Assembly: GCF_018691265.1 (NCBI RefSeq)
Contig: NW_024881283.1
Span: 8,179,731 to 8,243,730 of the forward strand
Direction of reading: 5' to 3'
Length of the DNA stretch: 64,000 bases
Source: Tyto alba
Lineage: Eukaryota; Chordata; Aves; Strigiformes; Tytonidae
Made by a program: the position numbers and the translations under genes. The notes under the pieces are model-generated. The model was not told the origin of the DNA and made no database searches. It saw only the letters and a program-made list of their open reading frames with translations. Of this stretch, positions 60,801 to 64,000 are shown piece after piece. Numbering within the stretch: the stretch's first letter is position 1; each line of letters begins with the position of its first letter.

Positions 60801-62609
60801 TCCTGCAGGAAGTCCTCGTAGTGTGCCTGCAGGCTCTTCATGGCTTGCTGGCACTCCCCTTGGGCTAAGGATCTGAGCTGCAGGGGGAAAAGCAGCACAT
60901 CTAACCACCGGGAACAACTTCCCACGCATCACCTGAAGCCACCCTCCCCAGCTTAATCACCTTTGCTTGCCAAGTGAGTATTTTCTTTCTAGAGGAGAAA
61001 AGGCAAGCTCCTCTGTATCAGCCTCATGCCTCCCTCCAGCCTTGCTCACTCCCTAACGAAACACTAAAACCACAATCTCTTAAGCAATTTTTACTGGGAA
61101 AAACTGCAATCATTTTGCACAGAAACTCCACGCTCAGGTTTTCCCACTGTTCACGATGCAAAGACCCTTGACATCCCTGACCTTGCAGTCTCTGGTCTTC
61201 CCTTCCTCCTCAGCCACACGAAGGAGCCCGGACAGTGAGCAACACAACCCCAGCGGCAGGCAGAAAAGTTCCTACTGTACCTTTTCCATGCTGAAGCTTT
61301 GCACCAGGGTTATGTCCTTCCGCAGGTAGTTCCAGGAGATGAGGCTCTTTGTGTTCATGTGGAGCTGGTGCCAGAGAGCCATCACTTTCTGGTACAACTG
61401 TTCTATCCTGCAAGGGGAAGGAATGGATCCGTCAGTCCTGGGTCTCCCCAGCACACTCAGCCCTGTCCCTGTTAATCCACGAGCCCATCAAGCCAGTGAT
61501 CCCAACCTGGCAGCCTGCAGTGAGTGAGGCTCCTGCTGTTCCTGCTGTACCTGGAGGGATCCCTCCTCCCACATCATCGTTTTCTCTTTTGCAAGCTCCT
61601 ATAGCAATTGCTGCGATGGAGGCTGCAGCTGCATAACCATGAGGGATTCCTGCCCTCGCCCCAAAACAGTTGTGCCACCCGCTCCTGTCCCTCCACCCCA
61701 GCTCCTCTCCCATTCCCACCCCAGATCTGTCCCCTCCCATGCCACCAACCCCCCTCCCCATCTCCCTGCCATTGCACTTCTGGGACTCTCCCGCAGCAGA
61801 GACCAGTAAGTTACCTGCTGGCCATCTCGATGGCCTCTTTGTTGGGCGGGGGGATCAGGAAGCAGACAGAAGGCACCATGGCCTCGTTCCCTGTGGGGCT
61901 GATCACCTTCCACTTGGTCCTCTGGGAATTGTCCTCCAGGACACACTCGTCGTTCCTGCAGATGGTGATCTGCAGCGGCACCAACACCACCCAGCCCATC
62001 AGAAACCAGCAGCAGGGCTGCACACGCCTGCCCTCGCTGCCAGCTTCCCTCCTGGGGGCGAGCCTGCTCCCATAAATATATATATATATATATTTTAATC
62101 AAGCAAAACCCTGGTATAGTGCCAAGCAGTGCAGCACACTCATGTCTGGAGAGGAAGGGACAAGGAAGTTAAACGGAGTTGGCTACCACCCACGAGCTTA
62201 TTTGGCTGAGGCTGATGAAAACCATCCTCTTCGGGGAAAAGGACTTTAGTTCCTGCCCAGAATAAATCTGAGACATGGAAATCTGCTCCAGGAAAAAAAA
62301 AAGCCATGCTATTTCCCTCCTTCTGTGTTCCCACTCCATTCCTGTTTTCCCTTGACAGACACGACGGAGCTCATCCTAAACCATCACGGGCGTTGCTCCC
62401 CTGCCTCTTCCCTGCTTTCCCTTTCGAAGTTACACCAACACCCTTCCAGCCCTCACCTCGATCTGCCGATAGTCACAAACAGCCTTGATGGGGATCGTGC
62501 TCTTGACAAGGTGCTCTGGGTTCCTGGGCCGGAGCTGAACGATGGTTTTGGACCGTCCCACTAGGCTGGCGACGGAGCTCTTCGACTGAATGAGCTGCTC
62601 CTTCTCGTC
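266..62609 (-). CDS. MACF1: MACF1 (ACF7) spectraplakin, internal part of the gene: 47 exons plus one alternative first exon
   Basis: MACF1 is a cytoplasmic cytolinker that connects actin filaments to microtubules and guides microtubules in migration and polarity (established for the family). The window encodes, N to C: the SH3 domain and following spectrin-like repeats of the plakin domain, an optional plectin-repeat exon, and a long run of spectrin repeats. The exons reproduce the human order, including landmarks such as [20 protein letters not shown] (SH3), [35 protein letters not shown] and [10 protein letters not shown]. Phases chain exactly from 62,609 to 266 with no stop or frameshift. 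The paralogue dystonin (DST) is excluded by the MACF1-specific alternative exon at 11-14 kb and by rod residues that match MACF1. The ABD-coding exons lie to the right and the EF-hand/GAR exons to the left. Exons 1-15 plus 17-47 without 16 would give the standard isoform, with 16 the MACF1b-type isoform, and a start at 14,434 the short isoform. Confidence 0.97.
374..1514 (-). other. Intron between exons 46 and 47
   Basis: Holds a poly(T) run near 876-900 and otherwise nothing I can support. Open frames on either strand have no conserved content. Confidence 0.8.
876..900. repeat. Poly(T) run
   Basis: About 25 T after a T-rich lead-in, in the intron between exons 46 and 47. Confidence 0.85.
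1515..1634 (-). CDS. MACF1: MACF1 window exon 46: rod spectrin repeat
   Basis: 120 nt, 40 codons, phase 0/0, [20 protein letters not shown] to AQLQVQK. Matches human at essentially every residue I recall. Acceptor tgccag, donor gtaggt. Confidence 0.97.
2490..2696 (-). CDS. MACF1: MACF1 window exon 45: rod spectrin repeat
   Basis: 207 nt, 69 codons, phase 0/0, [19 protein letters not shown] to AAIQRSQQ. Conserved [19 protein letters not shown]. Acceptor ccacag, donor gtaatt. Confidence 0.97.
2851..3092 (-). CDS. MACF1: MACF1 window exon 44: rod spectrin repeat
   Basis: 242 nt; 2 nt complete Gly, then 80 codons [19 protein letters not shown] to IPQFQQRQK. Conserved [15 protein letters not shown]. 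Acceptor tcgcag, donor gtgggg. Confidence 0.97.
4034..4118 (-). CDS. MACF1: MACF1 window exon 43: rod spectrin repeat
   Basis: 85 nt, phase 0 in, 1 nt out, [20 protein letters not shown] to LLKQTT. Acceptor gtgcag, donor gtaaca. Confidence 0.96.
4775..5101 (-). CDS. MACF1: MACF1 window exon 42: rod, one spectrin repeat
   Basis: 327 nt, 109 codons, phase 0/0, [19 protein letters not shown] to QKQHADQL. Conserved [20 protein letters not shown]. Acceptor attcag, donor gtattt. Confidence 0.97.
5560..5719 (-). CDS. MACF1: MACF1 window exon 41: rod spectrin repeat
   Basis: 160 nt; 1 nt completes Arg, then 53 codons [19 protein letters not shown] to QQQISRHK. Acceptor tatag, donor gtagga. Confidence 0.97.
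6523..6689 (-). CDS. MACF1: MACF1 window exon 40: rod spectrin repeat
   Basis: 167 nt, phase 0 in, 2 nt out, [19 protein letters not shown] to LLGRAAG. The exon end is GC-rich and contains more Arg and Gly than human. Acceptor taaag, donor gtgagg. Confidence 0.95.
6893..6975 (+). mobile_element. CR1 retrotransposon 3' end fragment
   Basis: Matches the CR1 LINE 3' terminus: GGTCAGCCGTGAAGTAGTC, then AGACTAGATGATCATTGTAG, GTCCCTTCCAACTGAAATGT and a TTCTGTTCTATTCTAA tail in place of poly(A). CR1 is the dominant LINE of birds and other reptiles. It is truncated, old and inside an intron. Confidence 0.9.
7634..7804 (-). CDS. MACF1: MACF1 window exon 39: rod spectrin repeat
   Basis: 171 nt, 57 codons, phase 0/0, [20 protein letters not shown] to QIQEQK. 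Nearly identical to human, including [12 protein letters not shown]. Acceptor gtgcag, donor gtgagc. Confidence 0.97.
7952..8113 (-). CDS. MACF1: MACF1 window exon 38: rod, first exon shared by long and short isoforms
   Basis: 162 nt, 54 codons, phase 0/0, [19 protein letters not shown] to RWNTLNKK. Human has Met in place of the first Leu. It accepts splicing from exon 37 (LADFK) or the alternative exon (PDNE), both in phase 0. Acceptor ccccag, donor gtgaga. Confidence 0.97.
8114..11143 (-). other. Intron between the alternative first exon and exon 38
   Basis: 3 kb of unique sequence with moderate CpG content around 8.8-9.2 and 9.9-10.2 kb. No exon, repeat family or RNA gene is recognised. 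In long transcripts this is part of the 19.8-kb intron between exons 37 and 38. Confidence 0.75.
11144..14434 (-). CDS. MACF1: MACF1 alternative first coding exon (KIAA0754-type), 1,097 codons
   Basis: Starts at ATG 14,432-14,434 in a strong Kozak context (A at -3, G at +4), [20 protein letters not shown], and stays open to a donor gtattt after PDGFVPDNE. There phase 0 joins exon 38 (LFQKEQVD). Residues 1 to about 190 are strongly conserved with human, with a Tyr-rich acidic motif ([19 protein letters not shown]), a [10 protein letters not shown] proline/basic stretch and a [15 protein letters not shown] segment. A second conserved island spans about 280-330 ([24 protein letters not shown]). 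The rest is acidic, rich in Pro, Ala, Glu and Thr, and predicted disordered. It gives a short isoform without actin-binding, plakin and plectin parts. Human KIAA0754 represents this exon (from memory). Reading past the donor would stop at 11,078. Confidence 0.9.
15310..15360. repeat. Adjacent (CTG)n and (TCC)n microsatellites
   Basis: About six CTG units run directly into about ten TCC units; on the sense (minus) strand this is GGA repeats followed by CAG-type repeats. They lie about 0.9 kb upstream of the alternative ATG, within the CpG island. Confidence 0.9.
15655..15718. repeat. Imperfect CCT/CTT microsatellite
   Basis: Pyrimidine-only stretch of TCC and TTC/TTTC units, purine on the sense strand, inside the CpG island. 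Confidence 0.85.
15932..15953. repeat. Homopolymer of 22 G
   Basis: Uninterrupted G run on the plus strand (C on the sense strand), followed within 160 bases by further runs of 7-8 G separated by T (16,073-16,110). Able to form G-quadruplexes and likely to be unstable or miscalled. Confidence 0.9.
16239..16253. repeat. Homopolymer of 15 C
   Basis: C run at the upstream edge of the CpG island, followed about 140 bases later by an A-rich stretch (16,391-16,430). Confidence 0.85.
22374..22432 (-). mobile_element. CR1 retrotransposon 3' end fragment, reverse orientation
   Basis: The plus strand reads CCACAGAGTCACTAAGGTTG then GAAAAGACCTTTAAGATCGT, the reverse complement of a CR1 3' end. Short and diverged. 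Confidence 0.85.
25085..25160 (+). mobile_element. Probable CR1 3' end relic
   Basis: CTAAACTAGACGACCCCTTA followed by AAGTCTCTTCCAGATAGATT resembles the CR1 GACTAGATGACC...GTCCCTTCCA 3' end, but is diverged. Confidence 0.55.
27877..29348 (-). CDS. MACF1: MACF1 window exon 37: long rod exon, about 4-5 spectrin repeats
   Basis: 1,472 nt; 2 nt complete Ala, then 490 codons [17 protein letters not shown] to NQQLADFK, phase 0 out. It reads through several spectrin repeats without introns (for example [33 protein letters not shown] first helices). Very high identity to human, for example [20 protein letters not shown]. Acceptor tttcag, donor gtaagt. It joins exon 38, skipping the alternative first exon. 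Confidence 0.98.
29966..30461 (-). CDS. MACF1: MACF1 window exon 36: rod, about 1.5 spectrin repeats
   Basis: 496 nt, phase 0 in, 1 nt out, [18 protein letters not shown] to [10 protein letters not shown]. Core [20 protein letters not shown] is conserved with human. Acceptor ttccag, donor gtgaga. Confidence 0.97.
31186..31385 (-). CDS. MACF1: MACF1 window exon 35: rod spectrin repeat
   Basis: 200 nt; 2 nt complete Asn, then 66 codons [18 protein letters not shown] to TAQKQQVQ. The acceptor is cttcag; a second AG 7 nt downstream would break phase, so the upstream site was chosen. Conserved [11 protein letters not shown]. Donor gtgagc. Confidence 0.96.
31605..31705 (+). mobile_element. Probable MIR-type SINE relic
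   Basis: The string TCTGACCTTGGGTGAGCCAT, then CTCACATCCCTGGCTCGATA and AATGAGGATACTC follows the MIR core (TGACCTTGGGCAAGTCACTT ... CTCAT..TAAAATGAGGATA). MIR elements are very old in amniotes; diverged copies are expected in birds. Confidence 0.5.
31941..31963. repeat. Poly(T) run
   Basis: 23 T after a CTTT-type pyrimidine stretch, in the intron between exons 34 and 35. Confidence 0.85.
32210..32339 (-). CDS. MACF1: MACF1 window exon 34: rod spectrin repeat
   Basis: 130 nt, phase 0 in, 1 nt out, [20 protein letters not shown] to WKKMQEDL. Acceptor ttccag, donor gtaagt. Confidence 0.96.
32793..33034 (-). CDS. MACF1: MACF1 window exon 33: rod spectrin repeat
   Basis: 242 nt; 2 nt complete Asp, then 80 codons [19 protein letters not shown] to RAQAEHNK. 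Acceptor aacag preceded by an 8-T run, donor gtaact. Confidence 0.95.
33858..33920 (-). CDS. MACF1: MACF1 window exon 32: 63-nt symmetrical exon (SVNGYHTCK)
   Basis: Takes in 1 nt of a split codon from exon 31 and leaves 1 nt: 21 residues [20 protein letters not shown] plus the split Gly. Length is a multiple of 3 and both phases are 1, so skipping joins exon 31 to 33 in frame (SKA-D-LTEIQ). The Gly/Pro/Ser-rich stretch is a non-helical linker between spectrin repeats, present in human as SVNGYHTCK. Acceptor gctcag, donor gtgagc. Confidence 0.95.
35409..35526 (-). CDS. MACF1: MACF1 window exon 31: rod spectrin repeat end
   Basis: 118 nt, phase 0 in, 1 nt out, [19 protein letters not shown] to [16 protein letters not shown] matches the human ENLIMEITAP junction. 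Acceptor gtgcag, donor gtgagt. Confidence 0.96.
36329..36485 (-). CDS. MACF1: MACF1 window exon 30: rod spectrin repeat
   Basis: 157 nt; 1 nt completes Arg, then 52 codons [18 protein letters not shown] to QQRRQQIQ. Conserved [16 protein letters not shown]. Acceptor tcccag, donor gtgggc. Confidence 0.95.
36583..36600. repeat. Short (ATT)n microsatellite
   Basis: TTTTTATTATTATTATTA, in the intron between exons 29 and 30. Confidence 0.8.
37617..37783 (-). CDS. MACF1: MACF1 window exon 29: rod spectrin repeat
   Basis: 167 nt, phase 0 in, 2 nt out, [19 protein letters not shown] to QLQKVAKE. Acceptor tggcag, donor gtgagt. Confidence 0.95.
38582..38899 (-). CDS. MACF1: MACF1 window exon 28: rod spectrin repeat
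   Basis: 318 nt, 106 codons, phase 0/0, [20 protein letters not shown] to ARFSQHIQ; about one full spectrin repeat. Conserved ending [10 protein letters not shown]. Acceptor ccacag, donor gtgaga. Confidence 0.97.
39284..39492 (-). CDS. MACF1: MACF1 window exon 27: rod spectrin repeat
   Basis: 209 nt; 2 nt complete Asp, then 69 codons [18 protein letters not shown] to SLATSA. Core [18 protein letters not shown] is conserved. Acceptor ctgcag, donor gtacgg. Confidence 0.96.
39808..39931 (-). CDS. MACF1: MACF1 window exon 26: rod spectrin repeat, tandem acceptor
   Basis: 124 nt, phase 0 in, 1 nt out, [18 protein letters not shown] to HIQETT. The acceptor lies in aaagcagcag, three possible AGs spaced by 3 nt; the start given yields a single Gln before LQ as in human. 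Donor gtacag. Confidence 0.94.
40044..40140 (-). mobile_element. Probable CR1 3' end relic, reverse orientation
   Basis: AATCATAAAATCATTAAG, then GTAGGTTGGAAGGTCCAACC with an internal deletion, resembles the reverse complement of a CR1 3' end. Confidence 0.5.
40434..40610 (-). CDS. MACF1: MACF1 window exon 25: rod spectrin repeat with weak donor
   Basis: 177 nt, 59 codons, phase 0/0, [18 protein letters not shown] to QNQLASAK. The 5' splice site is gttcgg, which departs from consensus at +3 to +6. The position is fixed by phase and by the human K-QLQ junction. Acceptor ttgcag. Confidence 0.93.
40969..41490 (-). CDS. MACF1: MACF1 window exon 24: rod, long exon with conserved [18 protein letters not shown] insert
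   Basis: 522 nt, 174 codons, phase 0/0, [18 protein letters not shown] to RYTALHSK. After a spectrin repeat comes an unusual non-helical insert, [20 protein letters not shown], near-identical in human MACF1; the RQGS context could be a basophilic-kinase site (inference). A variable Gly/Ala stretch follows before the next helix. Acceptor tttcag, donor gtaaag. Confidence 0.97.
41918..42145 (-). CDS. MACF1: MACF1 window exon 23: rod spectrin repeat with diverged loop
   Basis: 228 nt, 76 codons, phase 0/0, [20 protein letters not shown] to DEQYERLK. The middle (about residues 30-62) is glycine-rich and poorly conserved. Acceptor tttcag, donor gtcagg. Confidence 0.95.
42758..42991 (-). CDS. MACF1: MACF1 window exon 22: rod spectrin repeat
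   Basis: 234 nt, 78 codons, phase 0/0, [18 protein letters not shown] to AVQQETEK. Conserved core [16 protein letters not shown]. Acceptor ctctag, donor gtaacg. Confidence 0.96.
43071..43220 (-). CDS. MACF1: MACF1 window exon 21: rod spectrin repeat
   Basis: 150 nt, 50 codons, phase 0/0, [20 protein letters not shown] to QQRQSDVK. Matches the human TLQEQQ segment. Acceptor ccgcag, donor gtcagt. Confidence 0.96.
44674..44901 (-). CDS. MACF1: MACF1 window exon 20: rod spectrin repeat
   Basis: 228 nt, 76 codons, phase 0/0, [19 protein letters not shown] to [10 protein letters not shown]. Acceptor attcag, donor gtgaag. Confidence 0.95.
45704..45853 (-). CDS. MACF1: MACF1 window exon 19: rod spectrin repeat
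   Basis: 150 nt, 50 codons, phase 0/0, [20 protein letters not shown] to SRCLQHYK. The [12 protein letters not shown] motif is a typical spectrin first helix. Acceptor tttaag, donor gtaacc. Confidence 0.94.
45962..46177 (-). CDS. MACF1: MACF1 window exon 18: rod spectrin repeat
   Basis: 216 nt, 72 codons, phase 0/0, [18 protein letters not shown] to RGAAETEK. Includes [16 protein letters not shown], a loop between helices. Acceptor cctcag, donor gtagag. Confidence 0.94.
46606..46755 (-). CDS. MACF1: MACF1 window exon 17: start of spectrin-repeat rod
   Basis: 150 nt, 50 codons, phase 0/0, [20 protein letters not shown] to LLQQAE. Nearly identical to human. It is the first exon after the plectin cassette. 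Acceptor ctgtag, donor gtgagc. Confidence 0.97.
47252..52540 (-). CDS. MACF1: MACF1 window exon 16: giant plectin-repeat cassette exon (1,763 codons)
   Basis: One uninterrupted 5,289-nt exon, phase 0 on both sides (acceptor ttctag, donor gtaaat). Residues about 1-400 hold some ten plectin repeats with the pattern GGI(V/I)DP.TG.RL(T/S)..EAV..GLID...A..LL.AQ; about 425-470 is a conserved linker ([20 protein letters not shown]); about 470-735 is acidic and disordered; about 737-1,245 holds some twelve more repeats; about 1,250-1,763 is disordered, with polybasic clusters near 1,408 (RRRRRR) and 1,521 (KSKKKKAK). In plakins such repeats bind intermediate filaments; in the mammalian MACF1b isoform this region is linked to the Golgi (family knowledge). 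The symmetrical phase and size fit an optional exon. The ORF is intact. Confidence 0.97.
52541..55666 (-). other. Intron between exon 15 and the plectin cassette
   Basis: 3.1 kb. A strong donor (gtaagta, minus strand) at 53,865-53,871 is not explained by a known exon. The rest, including AT-rich sequence at 54,860-54,930, shows nothing recognisable. Confidence 0.7.
55667..55802 (-). CDS. MACF1: MACF1 window exon 15: end of plakin domain
   Basis: 136 nt; 1 nt completes Lys, then 45 codons [18 protein letters not shown] to AQETEHK. It ends in phase 0 and can join either exon 16 ([10 protein letters not shown]) or exon 17 (IMFSKKMC) in frame. Acceptor ttgcag, donor gtactg. Confidence 0.96.
56241..56329 (-). 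CDS. MACF1: MACF1 window exon 14: plakin-domain spectrin repeat
   Basis: 89 nt, phase 0 in, 2 nt out, [18 protein letters not shown] to LAKHSH. The acceptor (taacag) is preceded by an extreme polypyrimidine tract that is a run of 23 T on the minus strand. Donor gtgagt. Confidence 0.96.
56341..56363. repeat. Poly(A) run that is the polypyrimidine tract of exon 14
   Basis: 23 A on the plus strand, read as T in the transcript and ending about 12 nt before the exon 14 acceptor. Confidence 0.85.
56434..56586 (-). CDS. MACF1: MACF1 window exon 13: plakin-domain spectrin repeat
   Basis: 153 nt, 51 codons, phase 0/0, [20 protein letters not shown] to KSISEQQ. A conserved first helix is followed by a diverged A/G/S loop. 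Acceptor ttgcag, donor gtaaac. Confidence 0.96.
56756..56854 (-). CDS. MACF1: MACF1 window exon 12: plakin-domain spectrin repeat
   Basis: 99 nt, 33 codons, phase 0/0, [19 protein letters not shown] to RLEEEE. Almost invariant between this genome and human. Acceptor gcacag, donor gtaagg. Confidence 0.97.
57240..57345 (-). mobile_element. Possible tRNA-derived SINE relic
   Basis: On the minus strand a box-A-like TGGCTTAGTGC is followed about 50 nt later by a box-B-like GGGTCAAATCC, as in tRNA-derived SINEs. The family cannot be named by eye. Confidence 0.35.
57499..57606 (-). CDS. MACF1: MACF1 window exon 11: plakin domain with basic serine-rich loop
   Basis: 108 nt, 36 codons, phase 0/0, [17 protein letters not shown] to SDAITQE. 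The loop [15 protein letters not shown] interrupts the helices with a basic cluster next to SP and SSS sites. A role as a phosphorylated or nuclear-localisation-like segment is possible but only inferred. Acceptor ttgcag, donor gtagga. Confidence 0.97.
57714..57797 (-). CDS. MACF1: MACF1 window exon 10: plakin-domain spectrin repeat
   Basis: 84 nt, 28 codons, phase 0/0, [18 protein letters not shown] to QQYSAAVK. A small symmetrical exon, so skipping would keep frame. Acceptor ttgaag, donor gtacgg. Confidence 0.95.
58102..58264 (-). CDS. MACF1: MACF1 window exon 9: plakin-domain spectrin repeat
   Basis: 163 nt; 1 nt completes Arg, then 54 codons [18 protein letters not shown] to [10 protein letters not shown]. 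The stretch [19 protein letters not shown] matches human MACF1 as I recall it. Acceptor tctcag, donor gtaagg. Confidence 0.97.
58434..58627 (-). CDS. MACF1: MACF1 window exon 8: plakin-domain spectrin repeat
   Basis: 194 nt, phase 0 in, 2 nt out; [20 protein letters not shown] to RVCAQIET. Includes the conserved [16 protein letters not shown] helix. Acceptor ttgcag, donor gtgaga. Confidence 0.96.
59114..59252 (-). CDS. MACF1: MACF1 window exon 7: plakin-domain spectrin repeat
   Basis: 139 nt; 1 nt completes Lys, then 46 codons [17 protein letters not shown] to FHRKALQ. Phase 0 out. Acceptor tgccag, donor gttggt, a usable but less common 5' splice site. Confidence 0.94.
59461..59639 (-). CDS. 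MACF1: MACF1 window exon 6: plakin-domain spectrin repeat
   Basis: 179 nt, phase 0 in, 2 nt out; [18 protein letters not shown] to [10 protein letters not shown]. Contains a short loop rich in A, G, S, P ([10 protein letters not shown]) between helices. Acceptor ccacag, donor gtgagt. Confidence 0.95.
59918..60087 (-). CDS. MACF1: MACF1 window exon 5: plakin-domain spectrin repeat
   Basis: 170 nt; two nt complete a Glu codon, then [20 protein letters not shown] to [10 protein letters not shown]. Helical heptads, phase 0 out. Acceptor ttgcag, donor gtcagt. Confidence 0.95.
60694..60877 (-). CDS. MACF1: MACF1 window exon 4: plakin-domain spectrin repeat
   Basis: 184 nt, phase 0 in, 1 nt out; [20 protein letters not shown] to [11 protein letters not shown]. 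The segment around [12 protein letters not shown] is nearly identical in human MACF1. Acceptor ctgcag, donor gtgagc. Confidence 0.96.
61281..61407 (-). CDS. MACF1: MACF1 window exon 3: plakin-domain spectrin repeat
   Basis: 127 nt: one nt completes the Arg codon, then 42 codons, [18 protein letters not shown] to SFSMEK. It resumes the spectrin repeat interrupted by the SH3 domain; W in the first helix (MALWHQL) is the usual spectrin landmark. Acceptor ttgcag, donor gtacag. Confidence 0.96.
61815..61969 (-). CDS. MACF1: MACF1 window exon 2: SH3 domain core
   Basis: 155 nt, enters in phase 0, leaves with 2 nt of an Arg codon. It reads [20 protein letters not shown], then [21 protein letters not shown]. 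This is the SH3 of spectraplakin plakin domains, which packs against spectrin repeats and lacks the full set of aromatic proline-binding residues in this family (family knowledge). Acceptor ctgcag, donor gtaact. Confidence 0.97.
62076..62093. repeat. (TA)n microsatellite
   Basis: Alternating AT run in the intron between exons 1 and 2. Confidence 0.8.
62457..62609 (-). CDS. MACF1: MACF1 window exon 1: plakin domain, entry into SH3
   Basis: 51 codons, phase 0 in and out, from [12 protein letters not shown] to CDYRQIE. Acceptor tgccag, donor gtgagg. The end ([15 protein letters not shown]) is the first strand of the SH3 domain embedded in the plakin domain; the SH3 continues in the next exon at ITICRNDE. 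No further upstream exon is visible between here and the right edge. Confidence 0.96.
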
Positions 62610-64000
62610 CTGGCAGAAAGAAGGAGGAAGGAGGGGTTGCTCGAGGCAGGGGAGAGGAGGTGTCTCCCAGGCATCTCGGCACCCCCCACCCCAACGCTGG
62701 CCTGCAAGACCTACACTGGGGTCTTAAGGGCTGAATAAACACATCGGGAGGATCCTGCTGCCCTAACGGGATGGGAAGAGGGGTTAGGAGATGGGATGGA
62801 AGGGAGAACGGACTTCAACTCGGAGTGGGACCTCTCCGATAACTCCCACTGCCCTGCCAAGTCGCATGCACGCCTCTGGCTCTTTTGCTGCTTGGCCAAG
62901 AAAACATTTTCTTTCAAAAGGGAAAAAAAGAGAACACGGCATACACCAAAATTAAAATCCCAGGAAGTGTTAAGGGGCCAAGAGCAGGACAAGCTCTAGC
63001 CCAAAGCTGCGGACATTTAGTTGTCTGGAGGCGAGACCACAGAAGCATGCTCCCTTTTCTAAAGCAAAGGATGAAGGCATGTTTAAATCAATGGCTGGAA
63101 TGGTGAAATGATGAGTTATGCGGATAAAACATCTCAGGAGAAGGGGCTAGTGGTGGAGTGATCGCACAGGTCTCTGGGTTTGGGTAGAAATTTGCCAGTT
63201 GGAAGAAGATGCTGCGTAATTGATTCCCACGAGTCCCTGCTGGGTTCAGTGATGGGACAACGCAGGGGACTGGTGGCAGAGCTCCCCTGGAACAGTCTCC
63301 AGCACCGATGGAGACTTGTGCGGATCACGACACTGGCAGCTCGTGTGATTAGTGGCAGCTCAGCCCGTTCTGGCTGCAAAAGTTTAAAAAGGGTCCCAGA
63401 AAAATGTTCTCCCTCATGCTTGGTACTCTCGGGGTTGGTTAGTGTGCTAACAACAGTGGAAGATAACTTAATGGTAAAAAAAGAAAAAGAAAAGAATAAA
63501 TGATTAAATAAACTACCTGTGCCTGTCCCAGGGAGCATGATTGAAAGAAATACAACTTTAACTTATTAGGTAAGAAAGAGTAATATAGCTGAGCTCGGGG
63601 CAGCTGCCCCGGTCCTGAGATCGTGGCCACTCTCCGGCTGCCCGGACGAGCCTCTCCCACCCCAGACGGCGCCTGCCAGACTCCTGGTGTTACTGGGCTC
63701 ACAAATATGGACCCCAGGAGCCAGGCTGGCTTCTGCGCGTCCTGGCAGGGCCGGAGGACAACCCCGAGACCATGACAGAGACGACGGGAGCCCCCAGGCC
63801 TCCAGCAGAGAAGACGGTGAGAGCCCTAGCCCCGCTGATGCACCCAGCACGAAACCCAGTAACAGCATCCCAGCTTCACCGGGGACACGCTGGAGGTCGG
63901 TGGTGCGCACTAAGAGCAAGCCCAAAGCAGCCTCTTGCCTCCACACACTCAAATGTCACCTCCTGGCACTTCCACCAGCGGCTCAGCAGCTGACCCACAG
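62610..64000 (-). other. Intron upstream of exon 1, to the right edge
   Basis: No exon was found in these 1.4 kb. The preceding plakin-domain exons must lie outside the window. Confidence 0.7.

Noticed and set aside
1..64000. Search for a second gene, tRNA/rRNA, CRISPR array, prokaryotic operon or intact transposon
   Set aside because: Nothing supported. All convincing coding sequence belongs to MACF1 on the minus strand, and the rest is intronic.

Overview
The window is vertebrate nuclear DNA, most likely from a bird. It carries ancient CR1 retrotransposon 3' ends with the TTCTATTCTA-type tail, a GC-rich and CpG-rich background, and a very compact version of a gene that is much larger in mammals. 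Essentially the whole window is one gene on the minus strand: MACF1 (microtubule-actin crosslinking factor 1, also ACF7), a giant spectraplakin that links F-actin to microtubules. The exons match the human protein as I remember it, residue by residue, and their reading phases chain without a break. Both gene ends lie outside the window: the actin-binding calponin-homology domains are upstream (right), and the distal rod, EF hands, GAR domain and microtubule-binding tail are downstream (left).

Layout in transcription order (high to low coordinates). Exons 1-15 (62,609 to 55,667) encode the second half of the plakin domain, starting with its SH3 domain. Exon 16 (52,540-47,252) is a single 5,289-nt exon with about 22 plectin repeats in two blocks, a disordered linker and a disordered tail. 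It is flanked by phase-0 junctions, so it can be included or skipped without a frameshift. Exons 17-37 (46,755 to 27,877) encode the first part of the spectrin-repeat rod. A 13.4-kb gap follows. It holds a large CpG island (about 14.4-16.3 kb) and a second giant exon (11,144-14,434). That exon begins with a strong Kozak ATG, reads 1,097 codons, and ends in phase 0 at a donor that joins to rod exon 38. It corresponds to the human alternative-start MACF1 exon / KIAA0754 and would produce a short isoform with its own N terminus and no actin-binding, plakin or plectin parts. Exons 38-47 (8,113 to 266) continue the shared rod.

I derived exon boundaries from GT/AG sites, reading phase and the known protein. 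All 47 constitutive or cassette exons join in frame without a stop, so the gene looks intact. Besides the exons there are simple repeats, several old CR1 3' fragments, one probable MIR-type relic, one possible tRNA-derived SINE relic and some possible enhancers. I found no other protein-coding gene, no structural RNA gene, no CRISPR array and no complete mobile element. Introns not listed separately hold nothing I can support. The most notable points are the bird form of the KIAA0754-type exon and its CpG-island promoter, the symmetrical plectin cassette, a symmetrical 63-nt exon, and unusual splice sites at exons 14, 25 and 26. I see no sign of an undescribed biological system.
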